A stretch of DNA of 55,734 bases from Flavobacterium hibisci (GCF_020026925.1 NZ_JAIQDW010000025.1:1-55734), one strand, 5' to 3'. Counted from the first letter of the stretch, positions 24,660-34,161 are shown. Notes: generated by a model not told the origin, from the sequence alone. Made by a program: numbers and translations.

Positions 24660-25118
24660 TTACTTCCTATTTAGCAAATGCCATTCAAAATCTATAAATC
24701 TTTTACTTTTTATGTAATATTGATTGTTTTCTTTCTTGATTAAGAAAGAACTTTCTTCTACATCTGAAGTACAAGTACTTTCACCATTATATATTAATTT
24801 TAAAATTCCTTTATTTTGGGTAATGCTGTAAGTCCCTTCACAATATGCTTCTAACGAATTATTCGTTCCTATGCTTAAGATAGCCTCAGCGCTCTCAAAA
24901 CTAAAATAAAAAGTAATTTCAATCGGCTCTCCTGTTTTAACACTTTCAACTTTAGTCTTAATGGAATAATCACCTTTTAAATCTATACTTTCGTTGTTTT
25001 GTTTTAGAATCGAAGTGTTTGATTTGACAAAGGTATATTTGGTATTCATTATTTCTACTTCTTTTTTACATGGTGTAGCTATAAAGAATAGATATATATA
25101 GATGGAAATATTTTTCAT
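24660..25118 (-). CDS. Small exported protein, possible immunity-like
   Basis: I choose ATG 25118 (MKNISIYIYLFFIATPC), which opens with a short export signal; the ATG at 25139 would add seven unlikely residues. The 152-residue protein is beta-rich (YTFVKSNTSILKQNNES, later GNDE-free strands ending FEWHLLNRK). No family is recognised. It begins 13 bases after the stop of the lipoprotein gene upstream, so it is in the same transcript as the hydrolase. Confidence 0.65.
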   Translation of the reverse strand: MKNISIYIYLFFIATPCKKEVEIMNTKYTFVKSNTSILKQNNESIDLKGDYSIKTKVESVKTGEPIEITFYFSFESAEAILSIGTNNSLEAYCEGTYSITQNKGILKLIYNGESTCTSDVEESSFLIKKENNQYYIKSKRFIDFEWHLLNRK

Positions 25119-25131
25119 TAATACATTATAT

Positions 25132-26049
25132 TCAGTCATTTTTTTTTAAAGGATATTCATCATTGCCTGGATTAATAGTAGAAATTGGTGATCCAGATAT
25201 AGTAAAATCTTTATTATCTTTTTGGATATATATCACCCCCATTTCATCATACTTTTTATTAAAGACAATCTCTATTTTATTATTGCCTACTATTTTTCCC
25301 ACCAATCCGCTGTAAGTTTCAGTTTTTTCTCCATCACTCACATAAACAATGTTTATGTTACTTAAGTCGTTAATTGAAATTTTAAAACTGGTTTTTAAAT
25401 CATCTCTATTTGATTTTTCGAATGAATAATTCCCTGTCCAATTATTATCCTTAGTATTTTTAGGTGTTGAATCATTATAAGAGTTGATTTTAATGGTATT
25501 AATCTTCCCACTATTATTATCAATTTTATATTGATTCCAGGATGTAACTTTTATACCTTCCTCATCTTCAGTTATCCCTAAAGTCCATAAATTATTATTA
25601 TCTAAATAAAAATATTGGTTTAGTGTAACTAATGCTTCCGAGTAATTTTCTTCTGTATATACAATTAGTTCATCTATTTTTTTATCATTTTTATAAGTTG
25701 CTAAGTTAATAATGGTATATATGTCAGCATCTGGTTTTTGTTTATCGCTTTTTTGAAATCTTAAATACAGATTTCCCAGTTTATATTCCTCATTGGTATT
25801 TAAATTCCAATTAGCAAACTTCTCATAGTCAAATTTTATTTTAGATATAATTGCGCGTTGCAATTTCATATCGATATTATTTTTTAGCTGATTGACAAAA
25901 TCATATTGTGATATCAATTTATCACCGTAAGTAATTGTATCACCTAAAATAGTTTTAGAGTTCTGGATGTTATTTGATAAAGGTTTGTCAATTTCTTTTC
26001 GACAAGAAAAGAATAAAAAAATGGTTAAAAGTAAAATTATGTTTTTCAT
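25132..26049 (-). CDS. Lipoprotein directly coupled to the hydrolase gene, candidate immunity protein
   Basis: The protein has 305 residues. The signal LLLTIFLFFSC is followed by RKE, a good lipobox with Cys near 16, so a membrane-anchored periplasmic lipoprotein is expected. The body is beta-rich with many Asn, Lys and Asp residues and a C-terminal half resembling a lipocalin-like repeat (NWTGNYSFEK then IEIVFNKKYDEMG). Its ATG overlaps the hydrolase stop codon in an ATGA junction (26046-26049), so translation is coupled. This order, toxin then coupled periplasmic lipoprotein, is typical for effector/immunity pairs. The family is not recognised. Confidence 0.75.
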   Translation of the reverse strand: MKNIILLLTIFLFFSCRKEIDKPLSNNIQNSKTILGDTITYGDKLISQYDFVNQLKNNIDMKLQRAIISKIKFDYEKFANWNLNTNEEYKLGNLYLRFQKSDKQKPDADIYTIINLATYKNDKKIDELIVYTEENYSEALVTLNQYFYLDNNNLWTLGITEDEEGIKVTSWNQYKIDNNSGKINTIKINSYNDSTPKNTKDNNWTGNYSFEKSNRDDLKTSFKISINDLSNINIVYVSDGEKTETYSGLVGKIVGNNKIEIVFNKKYDEMGVIYIQKDNKDFTISGSPISTINPGNDEYPLKKND

Positions 26050-28418
26050 TGATTGTTATTTTTTATTACTATGCTTTCATTATTGAAATTTCCTGAATGT
26101 AAGTGACTATTATGTAATTTTCCACCATCTTCTGCATTTTTTATTTGTTTGCAATACTTGCTATTCCCAATCAACACCTCAGTGAATTTAAATTTGATTA
26201 TAGCGTCAACAAATGACTGGTCTTTTTCAAGATCATTAAAATAAATTGTATCAACACTTCGTCCATTTACATGTTCAGCACTAGGAAAACAAGAACCTTC
26301 TTTAAAACAACTTCCGGTAGTTATAACTCCTTCTGGATAACTACATTCTGCTAAAGCACCTATAAAAGCAGCAAAAACATTTGGCCCTGTGTATCTCCGT
26401 TTTGTTTTAGAAAAGCCATATTTAATTATTATTCCATTCTTAGAGTAATTTAAACTGTCTGGCATTTTAATTAATTCAATTTCATTTCCGGTAGATTTAT
26501 ATAATCGCCATATTAAACCTTTTGTAGGATGTTCTCCGTATTCTGCGATATCATCATTATCATATTTAATCCTTCTCGTTGTACTCCCGTCTGAAACCTT
26601 TTGGTCACTAATAATTTCAGAATGTATTGGCTTACTATTGTAAACAATCCCTGCTTCTTTCCCTTTAGTATTATACCAATCCAGAATACATATTGGATGC
26701 TCTTTTTGGTTTTTGTCATGATAAATATATTTGTATTTATTTTCATAACCTTTTTTTATTTCTTTAGGTATTATTTTTTCAATTTTTCCATTATGATATA
26801 TGTTATAAGTAACAATTTCTTTTTCATTAGTATTTTTTAATATTGAAGGGCAAGTGCCCAAAAAAGAAACTTTTTTATTCATCCCTTCGTTGTAAAGATC
26901 ATTTATGGCTTCTTCAAATTCCCAAACGTAAGAGCTCCCCTCTTTTCCTTCGTAATATCTTTTTTTTCCTTTTTCATCGATCCAGTATTCATTTTTCTCT
27001 CTTTTAAAAATAGGATTATCATCATATGCATCTTTTGTACTATCATAAACAACATAATCTTTTTCTGTTCCATGACCACATGCATTGGGATAGTTAACAG
27101 CCAGATATAAATCTGTTTTTGTCTTAAGTTTTCCCTCAAACTTTTTTTGTTTGAAAAACTTCTCTACATACTCTAATTGAGCAGTAGCTGTAAGTTTTAC
27201 TAATTCTGACCTTTTTACTCCTAAATCTATAGCAGCAGCTTTTCCAATTTGTATTAATCCTACGTAACCATTTTTGGTGTCGTCATTGTGTTTCTTAAAT
27301 GTGCCGCATTTAGGACTAAACGTCCTTTGTGTTTCTAAAGCCATTACGGCCATTAACCAATTAGCTCCTTCATTTTTTGCTTTTGGAAGTCCTAAATTAT
27401 TTGCAATTTCAACAACTTTCTTTCTAAAATCACAACTCACTTTATTTCCCCAAATCAAGTCATATTCCTTACAAACACAAGTAGCAGCATCTTTCTTTTC
27501 ATCCTCTTTATCAGGTACAAAAATCTTCATTACACTATTTGTAAACTCCATTGGATCAGGTAAAAATATGGGTTTTATTTTGAAAGCTTCTTCAACCCAA
27601 TCGTACTTTTTAGCAGTTGCCGGAGGTTGTATTCCTCTTTTGTCTTTTTTGGATTTGCCTTTTGTTTCGGCCGGAATTGCTTTTTTGACAGGTTGCTTTT
27701 TTGATTCCGGTTGGTAATCAGAATTGATTACATTTAAATTATTGCTGCTAACTTTTTCTTGTAGAAATATTTCGGCGGTTGCATAATACTCATGGGTTTG
27801 CCCTTCATTGGCATTTCTTGCATTGGCTATTTTTTTGAAATCGGGTGTTAATTTAAAATCAATATCGGCAATTCCATTTTTTACGGTACCAGAAAGTGTT
27901 TGCGCTTTGTTTTTTTCATTTAGCTTATCATGTCCACCTCCGTCTGCATCATCTTCCCAAAGTGTAACATATACTCTCTGCCAATCCATGTGCTGGCAAT
28001 GAACCCTTGCTTTAATGGTTTGCCCGTAAGCTAATGGTTTCGTTGGTTTTTTACCGTTTATATCAAGTAATTCAATACTTTGAATTTTTGGAATTTCAGC
28101 CGGATGAGTTTTTATATCCAGATAAGTGATCTGTTCACCACGTTTCGCTATAATACGAATCCCCTTTCGGGTTAGGCTTCTTTGTAAAAAAGTAAACGAT
28201 ACGGTGTTTCCTGTCTTTTCATTTCCTTTTGCTTTTCGCCATTTGCCAAGTTCCAAAACATAAACTTCCCATGTAACAGGATATTCAAAATGGTTAAGAG
28301 TATTTGAAGGAATCTGGTCTGAAAAAAGTCCTATTTTAGGAAGTAGGGTATTGACTGAGTAAAACTCTTCCTTGCCCACTTCTGGAGCAGGGTTTCCGGT
28401 TATTTTAAAATCTGACAT
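26046..28418 (-). CDS. Predicted two-domain peptidoglycan hydrolase, T6SS-type effector candidate
   Basis: The protein has 790 residues with no signal peptide. Residues 1-220 form a beta-rich N-terminus (MSDFKITGNPAPEVGKEEFY) that I recall from cargo proteins in flavobacterial type VI loci. At about 325-470 is a lysozyme/transglycosylase-like domain with MAVMALET (Glu about 361 the likely acid) and GYVGLIQIGKAAAIDLG. At about 680-780 is a LAS-type (M15-like) peptidase: SAEHVNGRSVD (712-722) fits HxxGxxxD, and HNSHLHSG near 770 supplies the HxH ligand. The two domains would cut glycan and peptide. The stop overlaps the next gene's start, and exported small proteins follow, as in effector/immunity loci. 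No Hcp, VgrG or PAAR gene is in the window, so delivery is inferred. Confidence 0.7.
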   Translation of the reverse strand: MSDFKITGNPAPEVGKEEFYSVNTLLPKIGLFSDQIPSNTLNHFEYPVTWEVYVLELGKWRKAKGNEKTGNTVSFTFLQRSLTRKGIRIIAKRGEQITYLDIKTHPAEIPKIQSIELLDINGKKPTKPLAYGQTIKARVHCQHMDWQRVYVTLWEDDADGGGHDKLNEKNKAQTLSGTVKNGIADIDFKLTPDFKKIANARNANEGQTHEYYATAEIFLQEKVSSNNLNVINSDYQPESKKQPVKKAIPAETKGKSKKDKRGIQPPATAKKYDWVEEAFKIKPIFLPDPMEFTNSVMKIFVPDKEDEKKDAATCVCKEYDLIWGNKVSCDFRKKVVEIANNLGLPKAKNEGANWLMAVMALETQRTFSPKCGTFKKHNDDTKNGYVGLIQIGKAAAIDLGVKRSELVKLTATAQLEYVEKFFKQKKFEGKLKTKTDLYLAVNYPNACGHGTEKDYVVYDSTKDAYDDNPIFKREKNEYWIDEKGKKRYYEGKEGSSYVWEFEEAINDLYNEGMNKKVSFLGTCPSILKNTNEKEIVTYNIYHNGKIEKIIPKEIKKGYENKYKYIYHDKNQKEHPICILDWYNTKGKEAGIVYNSKPIHSEIISDQKVSDGSTTRRIKYDNDDIAEYGEHPTKGLIWRLYKSTGNEIELIKMPDSLNYSKNGIIIKYGFSKTKRRYTGPNVFAAFIGALAECSYPEGVITTGSCFKEGSCFPSAEHVNGRSVDTIYFNDLEKDQSFVDAIIKFKFTEVLIGNSKYCKQIKNAEDGGKLHNSHLHSGNFNNESIVIKNNNQ

Positions 28419-28538
28419 TTATATCGTATTTGGGGCAACAATTGGAAATAAGATTTTTCTTTAATTATTTGACGAATATAAATATTAAATTCATTAAAAT
28501 TACAATAATAAAAATAAATTTCTTACAAATAAAAATTT

Positions 28539-28620
28539 TAGCCCAGATGGAAGCGGCATCCTTTTGTGGCAGGGTTTGCCACAAAAGATACAGCGGACAG
28601 CTGGACGTAGCTCCTGAAAA
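28539..28620 (+). repeat. Dispersed hairpin element, copy 1
   Basis: The element starts TTTTAGCCCAGATGGAAGCG, then GGCATCCTTTTGTGGC, a variable turn, GCCACAAAAGATACAGCGG and ACAGCTGG. The inner stem pairs ATCCTTTTGTGGCA with TGCCACAAAAGAT, and CCAG pairs with CTGG outside. A second copy lies at 29982-30063 in the same orientation, and a more distant copy at 54769-54862 in reverse. Confidence 0.85.
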
Positions 28621-28642
28621 CCCTTAAAATAAAATAGCTCTA

Positions 28643-29032
28643 TTAATGCGAAAACCCAAACGAAATACTGAGGATAATGATGCCGATTACGATGGTGGTG
28701 ATAGCCACATAGAGGTAGTCTTTTTCGAGGAGAAAGGAAAATAACGACAACAACACCCGAAATACAGGCGCGAGGAACAAAAGTATGATTCCGGAGAAGA
28801 TGATCGAGTCGCCTTTTCCCTGAATTAGCCCTTCGTAAATGGTAGCTATGACTTCGAAAATGTTTTTATCTTTTTCTATAAATGCAGAGTAGTCTTCGAT
28901 TTCCTGGCCGTGGTGCAGCAGATAAACAATGCCTCCAATTGCAGCTACAGTTAATGCTGTCCAAACGCCGTAGCGCAATAAATTTCCTATAATGTTCTGA
29001 AAATCTTTTTCCTGAGATATATTTGGTGTCAT
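28643..29032 (-). CDS. DUF1634 membrane protein
   Basis: I choose ATG 29032 (MTPNISQEKDFQ), four bases after the TSUP stop; the longer frame from 29059 would overlap TSUP. The protein has 129 residues and three membrane segments: LRYGVWTALTVAAIGGIVYLL, SIIFSGIILLFLAPVFRVLLS and YVAITTIVIGIIILSISFGF. DUF1634 genes commonly sit beside TauE/SafE-type permeases, as here. Its own role is unknown, perhaps an accessory subunit. Confidence 0.85.
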   Translation of the reverse strand: MTPNISQEKDFQNIIGNLLRYGVWTALTVAAIGGIVYLLHHGQEIEDYSAFIEKDKNIFEVIATIYEGLIQGKGDSIIFSGIILLFLAPVFRVLLSLFSFLLEKDYLYVAITTIVIGIIILSISFGFSH

Positions 29033-29036
29033 GTTT

Positions 29037-29873
29037 TTAGATTTTTCCGTTAATGCCATTGTAAATCATGTTTATTGCCAGTACAAAAATGAGGCAGGCG
29101 AAGAAAATGCGTAGTTTTTTCGGATTGGTTCTCACCAGGATTTTGGCTCCTGCCATGGCTCCGAATAAAACGCCAATTACAACTGGCATACAGATTCCGG
29201 GTTCGATATAGCCTTTCTGAATATAAATTACGGAACTTGCCATTGCGGTAACGCCCATCATAAAATTACTTGTGGTGGTAGAAACCTTAAACGGAATCCG
29301 CATGATATTGTCCATCGCGATTACTTTGAACGCCCCGGAACCAATTCCTAACAATCCCGACATCATTCCGGCGATGCCCATCATGCTGAATCCACCAATT
29401 ACATTTTTTGTTCCGTAGGCTATTACTTCTCCGTCATGCGTAGGGTAAGTGCCGTTAAGATGCAGTTTCTTGGCCAGCGGACTGGATTCTAAAACGATAT
29501 GTTCTTCTTTTTTTCGCAGGGAATTAACAGCCGAGAAAATAAGCGTGAGTCCGAATAAAACGGCGATAAAAGAGGTCGGTGCGATGGTTGAAAGCAGTGC
29601 TCCGCCAACAGCTCCGAGAGTGGTGGCGATTTCGAGAAATATCCCGAGACGCATATTGGTGATTCCTTCTTTAACATAAGCCGCCGCAGAGCCTGATGAG
29701 GTAGCAATTACAGAAACCAATGCTGCCCCGATTGCATAATGAATATCAACTCCGAGAAGAACTGTGAGTAGTGGTATGATGATAATTCCGCCGCCTAATC
29801 CGGATAGAGAGCCTATGAAACCGGCTAAAAAAGCTCCTAAAAGCATAATGAGCGTAAATATTAATATTGTCAT
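29037..29873 (-). CDS. Sulfite exporter TauE/SafE (TSUP) family permease
   Basis: The protein has 278 residues with eight predicted membrane segments. The repeated glycine-rich blocks FIGSLSGLGGGIIIIPLLT near the N-terminus and GMMSGLLGIGSGAFKVIAM in the second half are the TSUP signature. The family exports organic or inorganic sulfur anions; no specific substrate is readable. It is followed closely by DUF1634, and the pair is flanked by two copies of the dispersed hairpin element. Confidence 0.9.
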   Translation of the reverse strand: MTILIFTLIMLLGAFLAGFIGSLSGLGGGIIIIPLLTVLLGVDIHYAIGAALVSVIATSSGSAAAYVKEGITNMRLGIFLEIATTLGAVGGALLSTIAPTSFIAVLFGLTLIFSAVNSLRKKEEHIVLESSPLAKKLHLNGTYPTHDGEVIAYGTKNVIGGFSMMGIAGMMSGLLGIGSGAFKVIAMDNIMRIPFKVSTTTSNFMMGVTAMASSVIYIQKGYIEPGICMPVVIGVLFGAMAGAKILVRTNPKKLRIFFACLIFVLAINMIYNGINGKI

Positions 29874-29981
29874 GGGTATGTTTTTTCTGGCTGCTAATTT
29901 ACGAATACATATTGGCTATTAAAGCTTAAAAAGTACTTAAAAATTATTATTCCAAGATGAGTTTCTTATGAAAACAAACAT

Positions 29982-30063
29982 TTTAGCCCAGATTCAAGCG
30001 GCATCCTTTTGTGGCGATGTTCGCAACAAAAGATATAGCGGACAGCTGGAATTGGCTCCATAA
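29982..30063 (+). repeat. Dispersed hairpin element, copy 2
   Basis: This copy shares AAGCGGCATCCTTTTGTGGC and CAACAAAAGATATAGCGG with copy 1 at 28539-28620, but its central turn differs (GATGTTC). The surrounding 406-base gap (29874-30279) holds no gene; it also contains the upstream region of the FAD oxidoreductase. Confidence 0.85.
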
Positions 30064-30227
30064 AATAATAATTGCAAATTCAGGGATTAAATAATAAGTA
30101 TAAAAAACACACTTATAAAAACGGCTGAAATCCAAAATACAGTACAACTTCGCAGTATTCTGGCGTAAACATTGAAAAATCAGTGGCTAATTTTCTTAAT
30201 TTAGAATAAAAACAAAGGAAATAAGAG

Positions 30228-30235
30228 TATTTTTG
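30228..30235 (+). promoter_or_regulatory. -7 element upstream of the FAD/Fe-S oxidoreductase
   Basis: TATTTTTG fits TAnnTTTG 45 bases before the start. No well-placed -33 TTTG was found (TTTAG at 30200 is 23-24 bases away), so this is tentative. Confidence 0.4.
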
Positions 30236-30279
30236 TACCCGAAAAACACATCCGTTTTAGGTTATAAATTCAAATCAGA

Positions 30280-33186
30280 ATGTCAATAATTAAGGAGTTA
30301 GAACAACTGTCTGCATCATTAGAAGGAACACTTTTATACGATGATCTTCATAAAACGCTTTATTCAACCGATGCGTCGGTGTACCGAATTAAACCGAATG
30401 CGGTGGCTATCCCCAAAACGACCGAAGATATTGTCAAACTAATAAAGTTTGCAGCGAATCATAACATGTCGATTACACCGAGAACTGCGGGAACCTCACT
30501 GGCAGGTCAGGCGGTAGGAGACGGATTGGTAATTGATGTTTCGAAGCATTTTACTAAAATTATTTCGTTTGATGCCGAAAAGAAAACCGTTACGGTTCAG
30601 CCCGGTGTTATTCGCGATGAGCTGAATTTATTCTTAAAACCTCACGGTATATTTTTCGCTCCAATCACATCAACCTCAAACCGCGCCATGATTGGCGGAA
30701 TGGTGGGAAATAATTCTTCCGGAACGACTTCGATTCGGTATGGTGTAACGCGTGATAAAATTGCTGAAGTTAAAGCAATTTTGAGCGACGGCTCTGAAGT
30801 GGTTTTTAAAGACCTGACTTCGGATGAATTTATAGAAAAAACAAAAGGCGAGACTTTAGAAAATAAAATATACAAAAGTGTTTACGACGAACTTTCAGTA
30901 AAAGAAAATCAGGAAGAAATTGTAAAAGAGTTTCCAAAACCTGAAATTCACAGGAGAAACACGGGTTATGCGGTTGATATTTTGCTAAAATCAGAATTGT
31001 TTGGAGGAACTGAACCGACAATTAACCTCGGAAAACTGCTTTGCGGAAGCGAAGGAACTTTGGCTTTTACAACAGAAGTGACACTGAAAGTAGATGATCT
31101 TCCACCTACACACAGTATTATGGTGGTTGGGCATTATCATACGATTCAGGAATCTTTAGAGTCGGTTGTGGTCGCAATGAAGCATCATTTGTACACCTGC
31201 GAAATGATTGACGATACTATTTTGGATTGTACCAAAACGAATCGGGAACACGTAAAAAACAGGTTCTTTTTGCAGGGTGAACCAAAAGCGATTATGATGT
31301 TTGAAGTCGCGGGCCATACTTTGGAAGATGCAGAAATACAAGCTGATGCCCTGATTGCCGATCTAGAAAAAAACAATTTTGGTTATGCCAACGTAAAGAT
31401 TTACGGCGCCGATATTGACAAAGCCAACGAACTGAGAAAAGCCGGACTTGGTCTTTTAGGAAGTATTGTAGGCGACAATAAAGCGGCGGATTCAATTGAG
31501 GATACAGCTGTGGAATTGAGCGATTTGCCAGCCTATATTGCAGAATTTTCGGCGATGATGTTAAGCCACGGTCAGGAAGCGATTTATTATGCGCATGCGG
31601 GAGCGGGAGAATTACACCTTCGTCCGGTTTTGAATTTGAAGAAAACCGAAGATTTAAAATTATTCAGAACCATTGCGACAGAGGTAGCGCATTTGGTGAA
31701 AAAATACAGAGGTTCATTAAGTGGTGAACATGGCGACGGAATTGTACGCGGGGAATTTATTCCGTTTATGATTGGCGAAAAGAATTACGAATTGCTGAAA
31801 AGAATCAAACTGGCGTTCGATCCGAATTCGGTTTTGAATATCGGAAAAATTGTCAACGCTGGGAAAATGGACGAAAATCATCGTGTGATTTCGGGCAGAA
31901 TTGAACCGGATATCAAAACATTTCAGGATTTCTCAGACAGTTTAGGAATTTTACGTGCAGCCGAAAAATGCAACGGTTCGGGCGATTGCAGAAAATTACC
32001 ATCGGCAGGGGGAGCGATGTGTCCGAGCTATCGTGCAACCCGAAACGAAAAAGAAACCACTCGTGCAAGGGCTAATGCGTTGCGTGAATATCTGACCTAT
32101 TCTGAAAAAGAAAATAAATTCGACCAGAAAGAATTATACGAAGTTTTTGAGCTGTGTGTAAGCTGTAAAGCCTGCGCCAGCGAATGTCCGAGCAATGTGG
32201 ATGTAGCAACTCTAAAAGCCGAATTTTTATACCAATATCAAAAAGCAAACGGATTCTCTACCCGAAGTAAAATTTTTGCCAACAACGCCAAACTAAACAA
32301 AATGGGAAGCAAATTCCCGTCGATTACGAATTTTATTTCGAATCAGTCTTTCGTTAAAAAATCAATGGGAATTGCGCCGGAAAGACAAGTTCCGTTATTG
32401 GCGAAAAAGACTTTTAGAAAATGGTTCCAAAATCATAAGCCTTCAACTACTGATTTTCCTAACGGCAGATTATATTTGTTTGTAGATGAATTCACGAATT
32501 ATTATGATGTAAATATCGGAATCGATGCTTTCGAATTATTGACAAAACTAGGCTATCAGGTTTTAGTTATCGATCACGAAGAAAGCGGAAGAACGTATCT
32601 TTCAAAAGGATTTTTGGAAGAAGCCAAGAAAATAGCCAATCATAACGTAAACGTTTTTAAAGATCTGGTTTTAGGAAATGCTCCCTTGGTTGGGATCGAG
32701 CCTTCGGCAATTTTGACTTTTAGGGATGAATATTTGCGTTTGGCAGATGATAAAGATGCTGCAGAAAAATTAGCCGGAAATACGTTTACAATTGAAGAAT
32801 TCTTCAAAAAAGAAATCATCGATGGAAAAATCACCCCTGATTCTTTTTCAGAAGAAACGAAAGAAATTAAGATTCACGGACATTGTCATCAGAAATCATT
32901 AAGTTCTGTTGAAGCAACTTTTGCTATGCTGAATCTTCCTAAAAATAACACAGTGACAATTTACAATTCGGGCTGCTGCGGAATGGCGGGTTCTTTTGGA
33001 TATGAAAAAGAGCATTATAAAGTCAGCATGCAAATGGGCGAGGATACATTATTCCCAAAAGTTCGTAATACTGCTGAAAGTGTAAAAATCGCTGCAGCAG
33101 GAACGAGCTGCCGTCATCAGATTTATGACGGAACTAAGAGAGAGGCTCAGCATCCGGTTTCAATTTTAAAAAGTTGTTTAAAATAA
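30280..33186 (+). CDS. Fused FAD-linked oxidase and Fe-S oxidoreductase (GlcD/GlpC type)
   Basis: The protein has 968 residues. An FAD_binding_4 domain (about 35-180; PRTAGTSLAGQAVGDG) and FAD-oxidase C-terminus (about 230-540; LSGEHGDGIVRGEF) are fused to a ferredoxin-like part. That part has CNGSGDCRKLP with CPSYR (about 564-585) and CVSCKACASECPS (about 627-639). Two CCG-type motifs follow: GHCHQKS near 868 and GCCGMAGSFG near 898. The architecture fits a D-lactate or 2-hydroxyacid dehydrogenase passing electrons to the quinone pool. The exact substrate is not readable. It is followed after 15 bases by a YARHG protein gene. Confidence 0.92.
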   Translation: MSIIKELEQLSASLEGTLLYDDLHKTLYSTDASVYRIKPNAVAIPKTTEDIVKLIKFAANHNMSITPRTAGTSLAGQAVGDGLVIDVSKHFTKIISFDAEKKTVTVQPGVIRDELNLFLKPHGIFFAPITSTSNRAMIGGMVGNNSSGTTSIRYGVTRDKIAEVKAILSDGSEVVFKDLTSDEFIEKTKGETLENKIYKSVYDELSVKENQEEIVKEFPKPEIHRRNTGYAVDILLKSELFGGTEPTINLGKLLCGSEGTLAFTTEVTLKVDDLPPTHSIMVVGHYHTIQESLESVVVAMKHHLYTCEMIDDTILDCTKTNREHVKNRFFLQGEPKAIMMFEVAGHTLEDAEIQADALIADLEKNNFGYANVKIYGADIDKANELRKAGLGLLGSIVGDNKAADSIEDTAVELSDLPAYIAEFSAMMLSHGQEAIYYAHAGAGELHLRPVLNLKKTEDLKLFRTIATEVAHLVKKYRGSLSGEHGDGIVRGEFIPFMIGEKNYELLKRIKLAFDPNSVLNIGKIVNAGKMDENHRVISGRIEPDIKTFQDFSDSLGILRAAEKCNGSGDCRKLPSAGGAMCPSYRATRNEKETTRARANALREYLTYSEKENKFDQKELYEVFELCVSCKACASECPSNVDVATLKAEFLYQYQKANGFSTRSKIFANNAKLNKMGSKFPSITNFISNQSFVKKSMGIAPERQVPLLAKKTFRKWFQNHKPSTTDFPNGRLYLFVDEFTNYYDVNIGIDAFELLTKLGYQVLVIDHEESGRTYLSKGFLEEAKKIANHNVNVFKDLVLGNAPLVGIEPSAILTFRDEYLRLADDKDAAEKLAGNTFTIEEFFKKEIIDGKITPDSFSEETKEIKIHGHCHQKSLSSVEATFAMLNLPKNNTVTIYNSGCCGMAGSFGYEKEHYKVSMQMGEDTLFPKVRNTAESVKIAAAGTSCRHQIYDGTKREAQHPVSILKSCLK

Positions 33187-33201
33187 CTAAGGCTTTAATT
33201 T

Positions 33202-34161
33202 ATGTATATGAAATTTTGTTTGAGCATCATTTTATTCACAACACTTTTAGCGAAAGCACAAAATAGAGTAGATTGTTCAAAATGTTCATTGGAACTCATT
33301 GATGAGACTAAACTGGAAAATGAAGATATTAATGCTTTAAAATTTTTAAAAAACGAGATTTACGCCCGAAAGGGATATGTGTTTTCAAATCCTGAATATG
33401 CTGATTATTTCAAAAAATATAGATGGTATAAGCCTGTAAATAATAATAAAAGTATTGTTTATTCGGATATTGAAAAGAGGAATATTGCAATCCTGTCGCA
33501 AAAAATTAATGAAATTTCGCAGTTTATTTCGACTGAAAATAATAGTAAATACAAAATTATTTCAGAAGAAAAGATAAATGAAATTTTTACAAAAGAAAAA
33601 AGAAAAGAATTAGGAATCAATTTTAATATCTGGAAAGTTTACAGTTATAAGGATAAAGGGGGAGAGTATTATTTAGTTTTAACGGAAAACAAATTTAAAG
33701 AGCCAACTGGTGGAAATGTTTTTAATAATTCGGTCAAAGCATTAAATTTTAAAATACAGGACAATGGTTTGATCAAAACTTTTGAAACAAATGATGCCAA
33801 AGATAAGGAAGAGGAAAGTGTATGGTTTTGGACACGATATATCTATGTGGAAGATTTTGATAATGACGGTATCATAGAACCAATGATCATTTATGGCACC
33901 AGCGGTTATAATGGTTATAGCGATGGAAGAATCAAAATTTTATTGTATTATAAGGGTAAAAAAATTGGAGTACGAATTCAAAATGGCGTTTTAGATGATG
34001 AAAGAAATCTTAAGATAGATGCCGATTTTTATGCTCTGCCAAAGAAAATACAGGACAAAATTGTAGAGCAAATGGAGTTAATGGTTGAAAACAACCATTC
34101 GATTTTGCCTTACGGCTGGGAAAAAAAGATGGCAAAAAAGATGACTTTTATTGAAGAATAA
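33202..34161 (+). CDS. Exported YARHG-domain protein
   Basis: The protein has 319 residues. A signal peptide MKFCLSIILFTTLLAKAQ follows the first Met pair (ATG 33208 is an equal candidate start). Residues about 45-100 read NEIYARKGYVF, then DYFKKYRWYKPV, then SDIEKRNIAIL, the YARHG domain, an extracellular domain of uncertain role. The rest is a beta-rich region with DFDNDGIIEPMIIYGTSGYNG, an FG-GAP-like or calcium-type aspartate loop. It is 15 bases after the oxidoreductase and may be cotranscribed, though the two have no obvious link. Confidence 0.8.
   Translation: MYMKFCLSIILFTTLLAKAQNRVDCSKCSLELIDETKLENEDINALKFLKNEIYARKGYVFSNPEYADYFKKYRWYKPVNNNKSIVYSDIEKRNIAILSQKINEISQFISTENNSKYKIISEEKINEIFTKEKRKELGINFNIWKVYSYKDKGGEYYLVLTENKFKEPTGGNVFNNSVKALNFKIQDNGLIKTFETNDAKDKEEESVWFWTRYIYVEDFDNDGIIEPMIIYGTSGYNGYSDGRIKILLYYKGKKIGVRIQNGVLDDERNLKIDADFYALPKKIQDKIVEQMELMVENNHSILPYGWEKKMAKKMTFIEE

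Noticed and set aside
26513..26746. Small ORFs in other frames of the hydrolase gene
   Set aside because: They overlap a long gene with clear domains and show no independent signals.
28430..28627. 65-codon ORF upstream of the effector
   Set aside because: Its C-terminal half is the dispersed hairpin element, so coding is unlikely.
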